A stretch of DNA of 64,000 nt. It comes from CAYZTD01 sp964638155. Lineage in GTDB: Archaea > Thermoplasmatota > E2 > DHVEG-1. The DNA lies in NCBI GenBank assembly GCA_964638155.1, contig CAZWYI010000008.1:1-64000 (forward strand), written 5' to 3'. Every line of letters starts with the position of its first letter. Position 1 is the stretch's first letter. Of the stretch, positions 9,552 to 18,439 are shown piece by piece. The position numbers were made by a program, and so were the translations under genes. Below the pieces are notes generated by a model. That model had not been told where the DNA came from and did not search any database. It saw only the letters and a program-made list of their open reading frames with translations.

Positions 9552-9773
9552 CTGGGAAATATAAGACCTACATTCATAAAAAACGTTGCAATTGAGCTGA
9601 ATAGAATATATCCTGGGCAATTTAAAAACAATGATTTTCAGCATAATAAAGAGAAAGTTGAAGAGCTTACCGATGTAAAAAGTAAGGTTCTAAGAAACCG
9701 TATAGCAGGATATATTACTAGACGACTTGCAAGCAAAAATAAACCAACATCGGTTCAACCAAATTCTGAGTAA
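9552..9773 (+). CDS. rps17e: Ribosomal protein S17e, probable CTG start
   Basis: This is a small-subunit ribosomal protein of the archaeal/eukaryotic set. Family members begin M-G-x-[IV]-[RK], which here corresponds to CTG-GGA-AAT-ATA at 9552 (GNIRPTFIKNVA). A GGTGAT ribosome-binding site sits 3 bases before that CTG, the normal placement for this type of site. The alternative TTG at 9540 has no such site and would add four residues (L-G-D-T). A TATA box at 9499-9506 puts transcription start near 9527. The 73-aa length fits. It heads the riboflavin operon. Confidence 0.85.
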   Translation: MGNIRPTFIKNVAIELNRIYPGQFKNNDFQHNKEKVEELTDVKSKVLRNRIAGYITRRLASKNKPTSVQPNSE

Positions 9774-9808
9774 CAACCCAAAATTTATTTTAAAAGGGGG
9801 TTTTTCTT

Positions 9809-10522
9809 ATTACAGGTGAGTCTATAAAGAAAATACAAAAAGCAATTAAAGATCTGCAGAAAGGAAAATTTATTTTAATTTATGATGATGATAAAAGAGA
9901 AGGAGAAACAGATCTAGTTATATCTTCAAAATTTGTAACACCAACATCGATAAAAACCATGAGAAAAGATGGTGGTGGTTTAATATTTTTAATGACATCT
10001 AAAGAAGTAGCAGATAAACTAAAAATCCCATTTCTATCAGAGATGTACAAAAGTATTGACAACAAGTATCCAGTATTAAAAGAGCTTGTGCCAAATGATA
10101 TACCATATGACACAAAATCTTCTTTTTCACTTTATATAAATCATAGAGACACCTATACCGGCATTACAGATAACGATCGAAGTCTTACTATGAAAAAATT
10201 TTCTGAACTTACAAAAAAGATTCAAAACATAGATAATGGTACAGCGATAAAAATATTTGGATCTGAATTTCGATCACCCGGGCATGTTCCAATATGTGTT
10301 GCAGATAAAAAATTACTAGATAATAGAAAAGGTCATACTGAGCTTGTAATAAGTATGCTAAAGATGGCGGAACTTCCACCAGCAGGCAGTGGCTGTGAAA
10401 TAATGGGCGATAGTGGTAAAGCCTTATCAAAAAAAGATTCAATAAAATATGCAGAAAAAAATGATTTAGTTTTTCTTGAAGGAAAAGAAATAATTGAGGC
10501 ATGGAAAGAATGGTCAAGGTAA
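9809..10522 (+). CDS. ribB: 3,4-dihydroxy-2-butanone-4-phosphate synthase, probable ATT start
   Basis: The enzyme converts ribulose 5-phosphate to the four-carbon precursor of riboflavin. The acidic active-site loop LIYDDDKREGETDLV lies upstream of the first ATG (9959), so a start at 9959 would delete the active site. The frame is open back to a stop at 9791. No ATG, GTG or TTG lies before the active site, but ATT at 9809 is 8 bases behind a GGGGG ribosome-binding site. From there the protein is 237 aa, normal for RibB. Other family landmarks: KDGGGLIFLMTS, HRDTYTGITDNDRS and GHTELVISMLKMA. The 3' end overlaps ribL. Confidence 0.92.
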   Translation: MTGESIKKIQKAIKDLQKGKFILIYDDDKREGETDLVISSKFVTPTSIKTMRKDGGGLIFLMTSKEVADKLKIPFLSEMYKSIDNKYPVLKELVPNDIPYDTKSSFSLYINHRDTYTGITDNDRSLTMKKFSELTKKIQNIDNGTAIKIFGSEFRSPGHVPICVADKKLLDNRKGHTELVISMLKMAELPPAGSGCEIMGDSGKALSKKDSIKYAEKNDLVFLEGKEIIEAWKEWSR

Positions 10523-10968
10523 TGGCTTCTGGAACCTTTGATCTATTGCATCTAGGACACATCTATTACTTGAAACAAGCAAAAAAACTAGGTGACACTC
10601 TAGCTGTAGTTGTTGCAACAGATAAAACTGTGAGAAAACTTAAACATGAGCCAATTAACCCTGAAAAAATAAGAAGGAATTTAGTGAAAGAATTAGAAGT
10701 GGTAGATGAAGCACACCTAGGTCACGAAGAAGATATGTATGAAATCGTAGAAGAAATTAAACCAGATATAATAGCAATAGGTTATGATCAAATACATGAT
10801 GAAAAAAAGATAAAAAAAGAACTGAAAAAAAGAAATATCAATGCCGAAATAGTTAGACTAAAAGAATACAAAGGCGGAAGTGATCTAGAAGGTACAAGAC
10901 GTATTATACAAAAAATAATCTCAGCCTATGAAATACAAAAAAGTATTGAGAGGATTGAAAATAAATGA
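10510..10968 (+). CDS. ribL: FAD synthetase (archaeal RibL, cytidylyltransferase type)
   Basis: RibL adenylates FMN to FAD. The 152-aa protein has the nucleotidyltransferase motif GTFDLLHLGHIYYL (HxGH) near the start and a later conserved GYDQ block (IIAIGYDQ). The tail KEYKGGSDLEGTRRI aligns with the family SST-like region. I chose the ATG at 10510; the in-frame ATG at 10501 is only two bases after the GAGG site. It overlaps the ribB end and shares ATGA with ribC. Its place inside a riboflavin operon supports FAD synthetase over another cytidylyltransferase. Confidence 0.88.
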   Translation: MVKVMASGTFDLLHLGHIYYLKQAKKLGDTLAVVVATDKTVRKLKHEPINPEKIRRNLVKELEVVDEAHLGHEEDMYEIVEEIKPDIIAIGYDQIHDEKKIKKELKKRNINAEIVRLKEYKGGSDLEGTRRIIQKIISAYEIQKSIERIENK

Positions 10969-11432
10969 AGAAAATAGGTGTTGCAGATACTACATTTGCT
11001 AGATACAACATGGCAAAATCTGCAATAGATGAACTAAAATCAAATGATACTCGTTTTAAAATAATCCGTTACACTGTACCAGGTGTCAAAGATTTGCCAG
11101 TTGCTTGTAAAAAGCTTTTCGATGAAAAAAATTGTGATATAATTATTGCTCTAGGGATGCCTGGAAAAGAACCTATAGATAAACAATGCGCTCATGAAGC
11201 AAGTACTGGCCTTATTCAAGTTCAAATTATGTGTAATAAACATATAATTGAAGTTTTTGTACATGAAGATGAAGCAAAAGAAGAAAAAGAATTAGTATGG
11301 CTTGCAGATAGAAGAGCAAGAGAGCATGCCATTAATTGTTTAGATTTACTTTTTAACCCTGAAAAGCTTGAAAAAATGGCAGGTCGGGGTTTAAGAGAAG
11401 GATACGAGGATGCAGGATCATTGAAAACATAA
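10965..11432 (+). CDS. ribC: Riboflavin synthase, archaeal type
   Basis: The archaeal enzyme dismutates two 6,7-dimethyl-8-ribityllumazine molecules to riboflavin and is related to lumazine synthase rather than to bacterial RibE. The 155-aa protein begins IGVADTTFARYNMAK, has TVPGVKDLPVACKKL and IIALGMPGKEP, and ends with LADRRAREHAINCLDLL, all matching archaeal RibC. It overlaps ribL by four bases (ATGA) and precedes ribH by 17, so it is translated from the same message. Confidence 0.93.
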   Translation: MKKIGVADTTFARYNMAKSAIDELKSNDTRFKIIRYTVPGVKDLPVACKKLFDEKNCDIIIALGMPGKEPIDKQCAHEASTGLIQVQIMCNKHIIEVFVHEDEAKEEKELVWLADRRAREHAINCLDLLFNPEKLEKMAGRGLREGYEDAGSLKT

Positions 11433-11449
11433 AAGGATGTGAAAATAGA

Positions 11450-11866
11450 ATGGTTGAAAAAAATATAAAAATTGGAGCTGTTGTATCTGAGTTTAATTAC
11501 GATATAACAATGATGATGTTAGAAAGAGCAAAGGAACATGCTGATTTTCTTGGAGCAGATATTACAAAAATTGTAAAAGTTCCTGGAGTATTTGATATGG
11601 GACTTGGAATTAAAAAACTACTAAAAGATAAATCAATTGATGGAGTTGTAGCACTTGGATGTGTAATAGAAGGTGAAACAGAGCACGATGAACTAGTTAT
11701 TTCTCACGCTACAAGAAAAATAGCTGATCTGGCACTTGACTATGATAAACCTGTTGGACTTGGGATATCTGGTCCAGGTATGACAAGACTTCAAGCAGAA
11801 GAAAGGATTGAAAGAGCAAAAGCAGCTGTTGAAGCAGTAGTAAAACTTCATAAAAATTTAAGTTGA
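11450..11866 (+). CDS. ribH: 6,7-dimethyl-8-ribityllumazine synthase
   Basis: This enzyme condenses the RibB product with 5-amino-6-ribitylaminouracil. The 138-aa protein has AVVSEFNYDIT, VPGVFDMGLGIKKL and ALGCVIEGETEHDELVISHA, the substrate-binding loop and catalytic His region of lumazine synthases. It is the last gene of the S17e-ribB-ribL-ribC-ribH run, and a T-rich stretch at about 11884-11898 follows. With ribB, ribC and ribL it accounts for the last steps to riboflavin and FAD; the GTP-dependent early steps are not in this window. Confidence 0.95.
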   Translation: MVEKNIKIGAVVSEFNYDITMMMLERAKEHADFLGADITKIVKVPGVFDMGLGIKKLLKDKSIDGVVALGCVIEGETEHDELVISHATRKIADLALDYDKPVGLGISGPGMTRLQAEERIERAKAAVEAVVKLHKNLS

Positions 11867-11962
11867 TAAACAGAAAAATAATCTTTTTTTATCTTTCATT
11901 AACTAAAAATAATATGAAAAAATTTATATATAATTTTAAAATATAAGTTTTGAGGAAATAGA

Positions 11963-12397
11963 ATGAAAAAAAACAAAAAAGTAGCTATCGGATTATGTCT
12001 TTTATTATTAGTATCAAGTGTATTCCTTTCAGGTTGCATTTCAAAAGTAAAAACTAATGAGGATTGGCGCCATAGTAAGAGATGCGAAAATGGTGTAATA
12101 ATAAGTGGTTCAGCTCCTGAAAAATATGAGGGGCACGACTTAATAGAAGTAATGTTTGTTAGGGATACTAAACCCTGCGATAATTGGGAAGAATATGAGT
12201 ACACAGTAGAAGATGAGGACATTATAAAGCAAAGAACATTTTCAAATACACGGTTCTTCGAAGGTGAAATATGCGGACTTAATATATTTGAACCATTATA
12301 CTTTAGAGCAGTTGCAAAATATAGGATTCAAGATGGAAGCGAAGAAGGATTAATTAAACCTGTTGAAGGAGAAGAAGTTTGCATTACTTTAAATTAA
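11963..12397 (+). CDS. Predicted lipoprotein, unknown function
   Basis: The 144-aa protein has an N-terminal signal with a lipobox, LSGC, around residue 25 (KKVAIGLCLLLLVSSVFLSGC), so it is probably lipid-anchored outside the cell. The mature part is a small beta-rich domain with about five further Cys (for instance KRCENG, TKPCDN, EICGL, EEVCITL), which may form disulfides. I do not recognise the family. A TATA-like stretch TTTATATATAA lies about 35 bases upstream. It is a single gene convergent with the Zn-ribbon gene at 12418. Confidence 0.7.
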   Translation: MKKNKKVAIGLCLLLLVSSVFLSGCISKVKTNEDWRHSKRCENGVIISGSAPEKYEGHDLIEVMFVRDTKPCDNWEEYEYTVEDEDIIKQRTFSNTRFFEGEICGLNIFEPLYFRAVAKYRIQDGSEEGLIKPVEGEEVCITLN

Positions 12398-12417
12398 AAA
12401 ACTAATTAATTTAAAAC

Positions 12418-12954
12418 TTAGTCTTTTTTCTTATTTATCGATTTAAAAATCGAAGGAAGATGTATGGTATATGAACCATCTTTTTGAATAATAATAGGTT
12501 CATCTTCTAAAAGGCCTTTTAAATCTATTTTATATTTACCAGGTTTTTCAATATCTATTGTCTCAGGCTCCATAGATTCTTCAAGTGAAGACTGTATCTT
12601 TTCTAAAGCATTTTTTCTATAAGTATCATCAGTAATAATATCAATATTTTCTTTTTTATCTGGCTTGATTTGTTTTTCTTTAAGATGTTTTTTCATTACC
12701 TTTTTGATATCTTTGGGTTTAATTTTTGCCCAATTTCCAGATTGATCAATAAAATTTTCGTCTCCACCTAGCATTTCCATAATAGCAGTATTAACATCTT
12801 TACCAACTTTTTTTGTAATATTTTCCCGCTCTTGTTCATCAAGTGGCTGTTTTGTATAAAAAAAACGATTCCCTCCACAATCTGGACAACCCTTTAAAAG
12901 TTCGGAAGAACCTTCCTCGAATATATGTCCACATTTAAGACACTGGTGAGGCAT
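12418..12954 (-). CDS. Archaeal Zn-ribbon protein (COG3364-like)
   Basis: The 178-aa protein opens with a Zn ribbon (HQCLKCGHIFEE then KGCPDCGGNRFFY). A charged helical middle follows, and the protein ends in a conserved-looking domain (KPGKYKIDLKGLLEDEPIII). In many Euryarchaeota this protein is encoded with a DUF2073 protein and an Era-like GTPase, and the same trio occurs here (12418-13999). The biochemical role of the trio is not established to my knowledge; nucleic-acid binding by the ribbon is plausible. Confidence 0.8.
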   Translation of the reverse strand: MPHQCLKCGHIFEEGSSELLKGCPDCGGNRFFYTKQPLDEQERENITKKVGKDVNTAIMEMLGGDENFIDQSGNWAKIKPKDIKKVMKKHLKEKQIKPDKKENIDIITDDTYRKNALEKIQSSLEESMEPETIDIEKPGKYKIDLKGLLEDEPIIIQKDGSYTIHLPSIFKSINKKKD

Positions 12955-12957
12955 TTA

Positions 12958-13335
12958 TTATTTAGCTCCTTTACCAGGTATAATCCTGGTTTGAATCATA
13001 TCATCATCTTTTTTAACCATTTTTAGTAGATCAGCAGGACCAATAAGTGTCATCCGAGGTTTATTAGTTAGACCAAATATTTTTCTAATAAAAGAAGGAC
13101 TGTCTTCGCCGTAGCCTTCCATCTCAAAACCAATGAAGGTATCTTGTTTTATCTCTTTCATAGTTTTTTCTATAAGATTGGCCTGCTCTATTGCAGTAAG
13201 GCCACTTTCCAAGACAAGGATTTTACCTTTTTTAACTTCTTTTATGATGAATTTAAGTTTTTCTTCGGCAGAAAAATTATCTAATTTATTTTTTGAAACA
13301 AGGTTAAAGGAAATGCCTTTGGTTTTTTTTGTCAT
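12958..13335 (-). CDS. DUF2073 protein
   Basis: The 125-aa protein matches my knowledge of DUF2073: ISFNLVSKNKLDN, a central VLESGLTAIEQANLIEKTM, FIGFEMEGYGE, and a C-terminal MTLIGPADLLKMVKKD. It lies between the Era-like GTPase and the Zn-ribbon gene with gaps of 3 and 7 bases, so the three are one operon. The partnership suggests it works with the GTPase, but no activity is known. Confidence 0.85.
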   Translation of the reverse strand: MTKKTKGISFNLVSKNKLDNFSAEEKLKFIIKEVKKGKILVLESGLTAIEQANLIEKTMKEIKQDTFIGFEMEGYGEDSPSFIRKIFGLTNKPRMTLIGPADLLKMVKKDDDMIQTRIIPGKGAK

Positions 13336-13342
13336 TACACTT

Positions 13343-13999
13343 TTACCTCCGTTTTTTCTTCCGTTTTTTTCTAAAATGTTTCACCATTGTAGTATATAAA
13401 TTATCAGAATTATATCCAGTAAGAGCGCTTATTGGTATTACAGGATGCTGTGGAAAAGCAGATTTAAGTGTCGCAGGACTTGATTCTTCCATATCTATTT
13501 TATTTGCAGCTATAAGTACTGGCAGCTTTCTTGCTTCAAGATTTCCAAGTATAGTTACATTGACTTGAGTGAAAGGATCTTGTGTGGAGTCCATAACAAG
13601 TAAAACTCCATCAATATCTTCAAGCCACTTAATAGACTCAATAACGCCCTCAGTTGCCTCTTTAGCTCTTCTTTTAGACTCATCTTTAGATAAACCAAAG
13701 CTACTCATAAATTCTTTAAAATCAACTTTAGTTGAAATACCTGGAGTATCAACGATATCCATATAAAGAGATGAACTGCCATTATCAATTTTTACATCCT
13801 TTTTCCATTTAGCACGTCTTGTCTCATGTGGAATTTCAGACACACTACCCATGATATCACCAGTCCAATCACGTAAAATACGATTTGCAAGGGTAGTCTT
13901 TCCCACATTAGGAGGACCATAAATTCCAATTTTGGCATGCTTTTTCCCAAAAATTTTTTTGATAATAGAAGCCAATCTTATTCTACTTAGTAATCCCAT
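13343..13999 (-). CDS. Era-like GTPase
   Basis: The 218-aa GTPase has G1 GIYGPPNVGKTTLANRIL (about residues 26-43), G3 DTPGI, G4 NKIDM and a G5-like ISALTG. It lacks the KH RNA-binding domain of bacterial Era and ends in a basic KHFRKKRKKKRR tail. It is the first gene of the trio with DUF2073 and the Zn ribbon. A GGAGG site (in TAGGAGGTATG) precedes the ATG. Role unknown; the basic tail suggests an RNA or ribosome contact. Confidence 0.87.
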   Translation of the reverse strand: MGLLSRIRLASIIKKIFGKKHAKIGIYGPPNVGKTTLANRILRDWTGDIMGSVSEIPHETRRAKWKKDVKIDNGSSSLYMDIVDTPGISTKVDFKEFMSSFGLSKDESKRRAKEATEGVIESIKWLEDIDGVLLVMDSTQDPFTQVNVTILGNLEARKLPVLIAANKIDMEESSPATLKSAFPQHPVIPISALTGYNSDNLYTTMVKHFRKKRKKKRR

Positions 14000-14205
14000 C
14001 CAATCATACCTCCTAGAAATTAGGTATTATAACAAAAAACAGTATTATTATAATAGTTTATTAGTTTAATGGTAATTTATTTTATTGTGCCAATCAAAAT
14101 AAATTTGTTAAAAAGTTATTCATAGGAGTTATTTTTATGAAAATCCTTATATATCAACAAAGTCATTATTGATTCCCAGAAATAATTCGGGAGGCATGAT
14201 TATTA

Positions 14206-15165
14206 ATGACTGATGAAAATAATGTAGTTGAGGATTTGGGGAATTTGGATTCACTCAGACAGAAATTAATGACTGTTACAGATGAAATAGATGCTATTAA
14301 GCATTCTTTTTCAAAAGGCACACAAGATCTTGACAGAATTCAGAATATGTTACATGTTGACAACATTGAAGAAATAAGCGGAGTTTTAGAAAAATTCGAA
14401 TCAAGAGTACAACAAGCAGAACAGAAAAGAATGGAAGCAGCAGAAGGAGCAGAAAAATACAGTCAAGAACTAGAAAAAGAAAAAGAACGTCTTGTAAAAC
14501 TCTGGGATGCTTACAAAAACCAAGAAGAAGAACTTAGCGGCACCGAGAAAAAAATAAATGAATACGAAGAAAAACTAAGAGAAATGGATGCATCAAAAAA
14601 ACAACTAGAAGATGACCTTACAGCAAGAGTTAATACTCTAAATAAAAAACTTGAAGAAAATAAAGAAAAAGCAGAAAAATTCGATGAATACAAACAAAAA
14701 TACGAACAATATGAAAATACCAAAAATCAACTAGAAACTGAATTAGAAACACTTAAAGAAGAAAATCAAAACAAAGAAGAAACGATAAACGATTTAAATA
14801 ATAAACTTGAAAAAATGGAAGAAATGGAAAATTACGCCGAATACAAAGAAAAATACGAAGAGATAAATGCGGAATATGAAAAAGAAAAAGAAAGACTTAC
14901 AAAACTTTATCAACTATATGAAGACACAGATAACGAATGCAAAAAACTACAAAAAGAAAATGAACAATGGGAAAACTGGTATAAAAACAAAAAAGATGTT
15001 TTTAATCAATTATTCTCTGGATCTCCACCAATAGCAGGTGAAAATCCAAGTAATACAAAACCAAACGAAAACACAACCACAGAAGTAGAAATTGAAACGG
15101 TAAAAGACGAAACACCTGATGAAAACAAACCGAATAAAAAAAGAAAAGGTTTATTTAGAAAATAA
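14206..15165 (+). CDS. Long coiled-coil protein, unknown function
   Basis: The 319-aa protein has no signal peptide or membrane segment. Residues about 10-260 are almost continuous heptad-like coiled coil rich in Lys and Glu. A Pro/Asn/Thr/Glu-rich linker follows, and the protein ends with a basic KKRKGLFRK. Start: GGGAGG at about 14190 before the ATG, with a TATATA box near 14149. It is convergent with rad50. A structural or scaffold role is the most that can be said. Confidence 0.65.
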   Translation: MTDENNVVEDLGNLDSLRQKLMTVTDEIDAIKHSFSKGTQDLDRIQNMLHVDNIEEISGVLEKFESRVQQAEQKRMEAAEGAEKYSQELEKEKERLVKLWDAYKNQEEELSGTEKKINEYEEKLREMDASKKQLEDDLTARVNTLNKKLEENKEKAEKFDEYKQKYEQYENTKNQLETELETLKEENQNKEETINDLNNKLEKMEEMENYAEYKEKYEEINAEYEKEKERLTKLYQLYEDTDNECKKLQKENEQWENWYKNKKDVFNQLFSGSPPIAGENPSNTKPNENTTTEVEIETVKDETPDENKPNKKRKGLFRK

Positions 15166-15178
15166 TTAAATTTATTTT

Positions 15179-17284
15179 CTACTCTATATTTATACTACTA
15201 GACCCGTCATCTTCCTCATATACTTGAATAATATTTTCTACATAATTTTTAACATCTTCAATATGAGTTATTAAAAATATCTGATGGAATTTTGAAGAAA
15301 GATGATTTAGTGCCTTCATAATATTTTGACGTCTTATATTATCCTGAGAACCAAATATTTCATCAAGAATAATAAAATTGAAAATACCACCGGCTCGCTC
15401 AGTTATTACTTCAGAAATTGAAAGACGTAGGCAAAGATTTGCAAGGTCTTCTTCCCCACCTGAAAAACGCTCGATAGTAAAACCCTCCCCCTTATCATAT
15501 ACAAAAACGTTATAATTTTCATCAAGTTCTATTTCATTATATTTTCCATCTGTTAACTCTCTATAAAAATCTGAAGCATAGGTTGAAAGTGTAGGTCTAA
15601 TCCTTGAAATTAGATACGTTCTAAAATCGCTCATTACATCTGATAGCATCCCAAGATATTTTACTGCGTTTTTTTCCTGCTTAATTTTCTTTTTATATTC
15701 TTCCAGCTGTTTTATTTTTTCTTTAAAATTAGTAATTTTTTCAGAGATTAATTTTTTTTCACCTTGTTTTTTTTCCATATTGATATTTAAGGTTGATAGT
15801 TCATCTTTTTTTGAATTAAACTTATCTGAAAAGTTTTGATAATTATTGTAAGTCTGCTCAACTTCTTTTTTTACTTTATCATATTTTCTTTGATCAAAAT
15901 CTATTTTTCCAATATCTTTTAGAATTTTTTCTTTATTTTTAAAATCAGATTTTTCTTTTTCTATTTCAGAAGAAATATGATGGATACTGGCATTTATTTT
16001 TTCTTTCTCCCGAAGAGTATTTTGAAGATATGACTTTTTTTTTCGTAAAGCGTTTTTTTCTCTTAGAATTCTTTCTTTTTCTTCTGTTTTAAGTTTAATT
16101 TCTTTATCAAAGCTATTTCTTTTTTCTTCAATTTTTGTTTTTTCTTTATCAAATTTTTTTAATAAAACGTTATATTGGCCAGATAATTCTCGTTCACATG
16201 TAGGACATTTTGCATTAGGACCAATTTTTTTGATGTTACCTTTCTTTGTTTCAATATCAGATAAATCTTCTTTTAGACGGGTAGATAGGGCATTATTTTT
16301 TTCTATTTTTTTAACTAGTTTTTCAATATGATTATCAATATCTTCAAGTCTTAGTTCAGCAGATTTAAAATCGCTTTCTACATTTTTAAAATTGTTTAGT
16401 TTCTTTTTTTCTTTATCAAGTTTTTTTTCTCTTTGCTTAATTTTTTTATCTAGTTCTTCTAATTCTTTTTTTAGCTTTTTTTTGTTTTCAAAAATAGATT
16501 TTTTTTCTGAAAGTTCTTCCTTTTTTTTGTTTAACTTTTCGTATTGTTTTTTATAATTATTTAATTTATTTTCAAGTTTATTTTTTTCCTTTTTAAATTT
16601 TTCAATAGTTATTTTGTTTTCTTTTATTTCTTTGTCAATTTTATCTTTTTCTTCTGTTTTATTTTTGATTTCTTTTTTATAAATTTCTTTTTTATCTTTT
16701 CCTTGCTCGTCTGTTAGATCGTCACTTAATTTCTCAATTAAAAAATCTTTGTTTCTTTTATCTGATCGTATCTCTTTTATTACTTCATCCAGTGAATCGA
16801 TACCTAACATTCTTAGTATTAGAGGTCTTCTTTCACTTGCATTCATAGAAGATAATGTGTTAAGTTCTTTTTGTTTTGCAAAAATACTTGTAAAAAAAGA
16901 TTTAAAATCCATTCCTAGTTTTTTTTGTATAAATTTTGTTACTACATCTGCACCAGTTGCTGCAATTTTCCCATTTATTGTAGCAGTTGCAGAGGCAGTT
17001 AGGCTTTTTCCTTTTATTTCTCTAACCACTCTGATTTTTTCTTCTTCAAATATAAAATCTAGTTCGACTCTGCAGGTTTCTTTTTTATCTGCATCTTGTC
17101 TTCTTATCTCTTCAGTAGAGGTTCTTGCTGCAACTGAGCCATATAAAACCCAGGCTATTGATTCAAAAATTGTTGATTTTCCAACCCCGTTTAATCCAAT
17201 AACTCCTACAATTCCATCTGGAAATTCAATAGTTGTATTTTTGAATTTTCTAAAATTTTTAAGAGTTAATGACTTAAGCTGCAT
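15179..17284 (-). CDS. rad50: Rad50 DNA double-strand-break repair ATPase, short coiled coil
   Basis: This SMC-like ATPase partners Mre11 in end resection. Walker A is GLNGVGKS (residues 30-37), the Zn hook is C360-P-T-C363, the signature is FSGGEEDLANLCLRLSIS, and Walker B is FIILDEIFGS. At 701 aa it is clearly shorter than the 850-1000 aa common for archaeal Rad50, because both coiled-coil arms are short. The start ATG overlaps the mre11 stop in TAATG, so the two are translationally coupled. Confidence 0.94.
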   Translation of the reverse strand: MQLKSLTLKNFRKFKNTTIEFPDGIVGVIGLNGVGKSTIFESIAWVLYGSVAARTSTEEIRRQDADKKETCRVELDFIFEEEKIRVVREIKGKSLTASATATINGKIAATGADVVTKFIQKKLGMDFKSFFTSIFAKQKELNTLSSMNASERRPLILRMLGIDSLDEVIKEIRSDKRNKDFLIEKLSDDLTDEQGKDKKEIYKKEIKNKTEEKDKIDKEIKENKITIEKFKKEKNKLENKLNNYKKQYEKLNKKKEELSEKKSIFENKKKLKKELEELDKKIKQREKKLDKEKKKLNNFKNVESDFKSAELRLEDIDNHIEKLVKKIEKNNALSTRLKEDLSDIETKKGNIKKIGPNAKCPTCERELSGQYNVLLKKFDKEKTKIEEKRNSFDKEIKLKTEEKERILREKNALRKKKSYLQNTLREKEKINASIHHISSEIEKEKSDFKNKEKILKDIGKIDFDQRKYDKVKKEVEQTYNNYQNFSDKFNSKKDELSTLNINMEKKQGEKKLISEKITNFKEKIKQLEEYKKKIKQEKNAVKYLGMLSDVMSDFRTYLISRIRPTLSTYASDFYRELTDGKYNEIELDENYNVFVYDKGEGFTIERFSGGEEDLANLCLRLSISEVITERAGGIFNFIILDEIFGSQDNIRRQNIMKALNHLSSKFHQIFLITHIEDVKNYVENIIQVYEEDDGSSSINIE

Positions 17285-18426
17285 TATTTACCTTCTTTTT
17301 TTGCCTCTATTTTTTCTATATATCCTATCCCCATATCTGTAAGTGTGTCTTTTTCTTCGATTTCTTTTTTTTCTATAAAATTCTTGAATTCATTTACTAA
17401 AGCATCTATTTTTGAGCTGGAAAAATCACTATCATTTTCTTCTTTTTTTGTAACATTTGTTTTTATTTCATAGTGGATTGCTTCACTGAATTCTTTTCTT
17501 ATTTCATTGAAGTCCAGATTACGGTATATCTCAGGTGATATATCTTCAAGTGTTATTCGTACTGTTTTTTTATTTGGTTTTATTTTTTTTGATTGTTCTT
17601 TGATTTTTTTCATTATTTGATCTATTTTTAGTTCAGAACATTTAATTGGTTCTGAATCAACCATAGGCCTAGTTTTTATTTTAATAAAATTAGGGCTAAA
17701 TTTTTCTTTTTCTATGTTTATTTTAATAAATCCTTTTTCTTCATTGGCTTCAGTAAAAGAAAGGCTTTCTATGGAACCAGAATAATAAGCATTTTCTGCA
17801 AGTTTTGTATAATTATGGAAATGACCTAAAGCTATATAATCAAAATTTCTAGAAAGTATTCTTGCAGGGATTATCAATTCATTAAACTCATTCATAGAAT
17901 AACTTTGAACCCCAGTTACAGAGCCGTGTGATATAAAAATATTAAAATCTGCTTTTTTTTCTGGTTTTAATTTTTTTAGTTGTTCATCAAAATCTTTTTT
18001 AGAGTTACACTGAGGGATTGCATGTATAACAATCTTTTTTCCTTTTATATCAAAATCAATTTTTTCATATTTTTCATTATATACAGGATAAACATTATCT
18101 ATATGATCAAACACGCTAAATATATGCCCTGTTTCTTTTAGTTTAGGATGCTCATGATTTCCAGATATTAATACCATAGGTATTTTTTCTTTCGAGAGTC
18201 TTACCAATTGTTTTATCGCAAATGTTATCGCACGGTTATTTGGCCGTACTGAATCAAATAGGTCCCCCGCATGCAAAACAATATCAGGTTTTTTTTCAAT
18301 TGCGTAGTCTATAAATTCTTTAAAAGAATTATATATGTCTATCTCTCGTTGGTTCACACCTTCTTCATTAGATTTTCTATAGGCAGCATAGCCAAGATGT
18401 GAATCTGCTGTGTGTAAAATTTTCAT
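17284..18426 (-). CDS. mre11: Mre11 nuclease
   Basis: The 380-aa Mn-dependent nuclease of the Mre11-Rad50 complex has the calcineurin-type phosphoesterase motifs in order: HTADSHLGY, LHAGDLFD, ISGNHEH, ISHGSV and ALGHFHNY. The C-terminal part (about residues 280-380) is the variable Rad50-binding region. The gene precedes and overlaps rad50 by one base. HerA and NurA, often nearby in archaea, are not in the window. Confidence 0.94.
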   Translation of the reverse strand: MKILHTADSHLGYAAYRKSNEEGVNQREIDIYNSFKEFIDYAIEKKPDIVLHAGDLFDSVRPNNRAITFAIKQLVRLSKEKIPMVLISGNHEHPKLKETGHIFSVFDHIDNVYPVYNEKYEKIDFDIKGKKIVIHAIPQCNSKKDFDEQLKKLKPEKKADFNIFISHGSVTGVQSYSMNEFNELIIPARILSRNFDYIALGHFHNYTKLAENAYYSGSIESLSFTEANEEKGFIKINIEKEKFSPNFIKIKTRPMVDSEPIKCSELKIDQIMKKIKEQSKKIKPNKKTVRITLEDISPEIYRNLDFNEIRKEFSEAIHYEIKTNVTKKEENDSDFSSSKIDALVNEFKNFIEKKEIEEKDTLTDMGIGYIEKIEAKKEGK

Positions 18427-18439
18427 ACTAAATTTATCC

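Noticed and set aside
9774..9810. FMN riboswitch before ribB
   Set aside because: The gap is only 35 bases and lacks the multi-stem RFN element; archaeal rib genes are normally controlled by proteins.
14206..15165. Coiled-coil protein as an SMC or Rad50 accessory subunit
   Set aside because: It lacks ATPase or hinge motifs, and convergent placement next to rad50 is not evidence of shared function.
16749..17342. 197-residue plus-strand frame across the rad50 start
   Set aside because: It lies wholly opposite the conserved Rad50 ATPase head and the mre11 end and resembles no protein; an antisense shadow.
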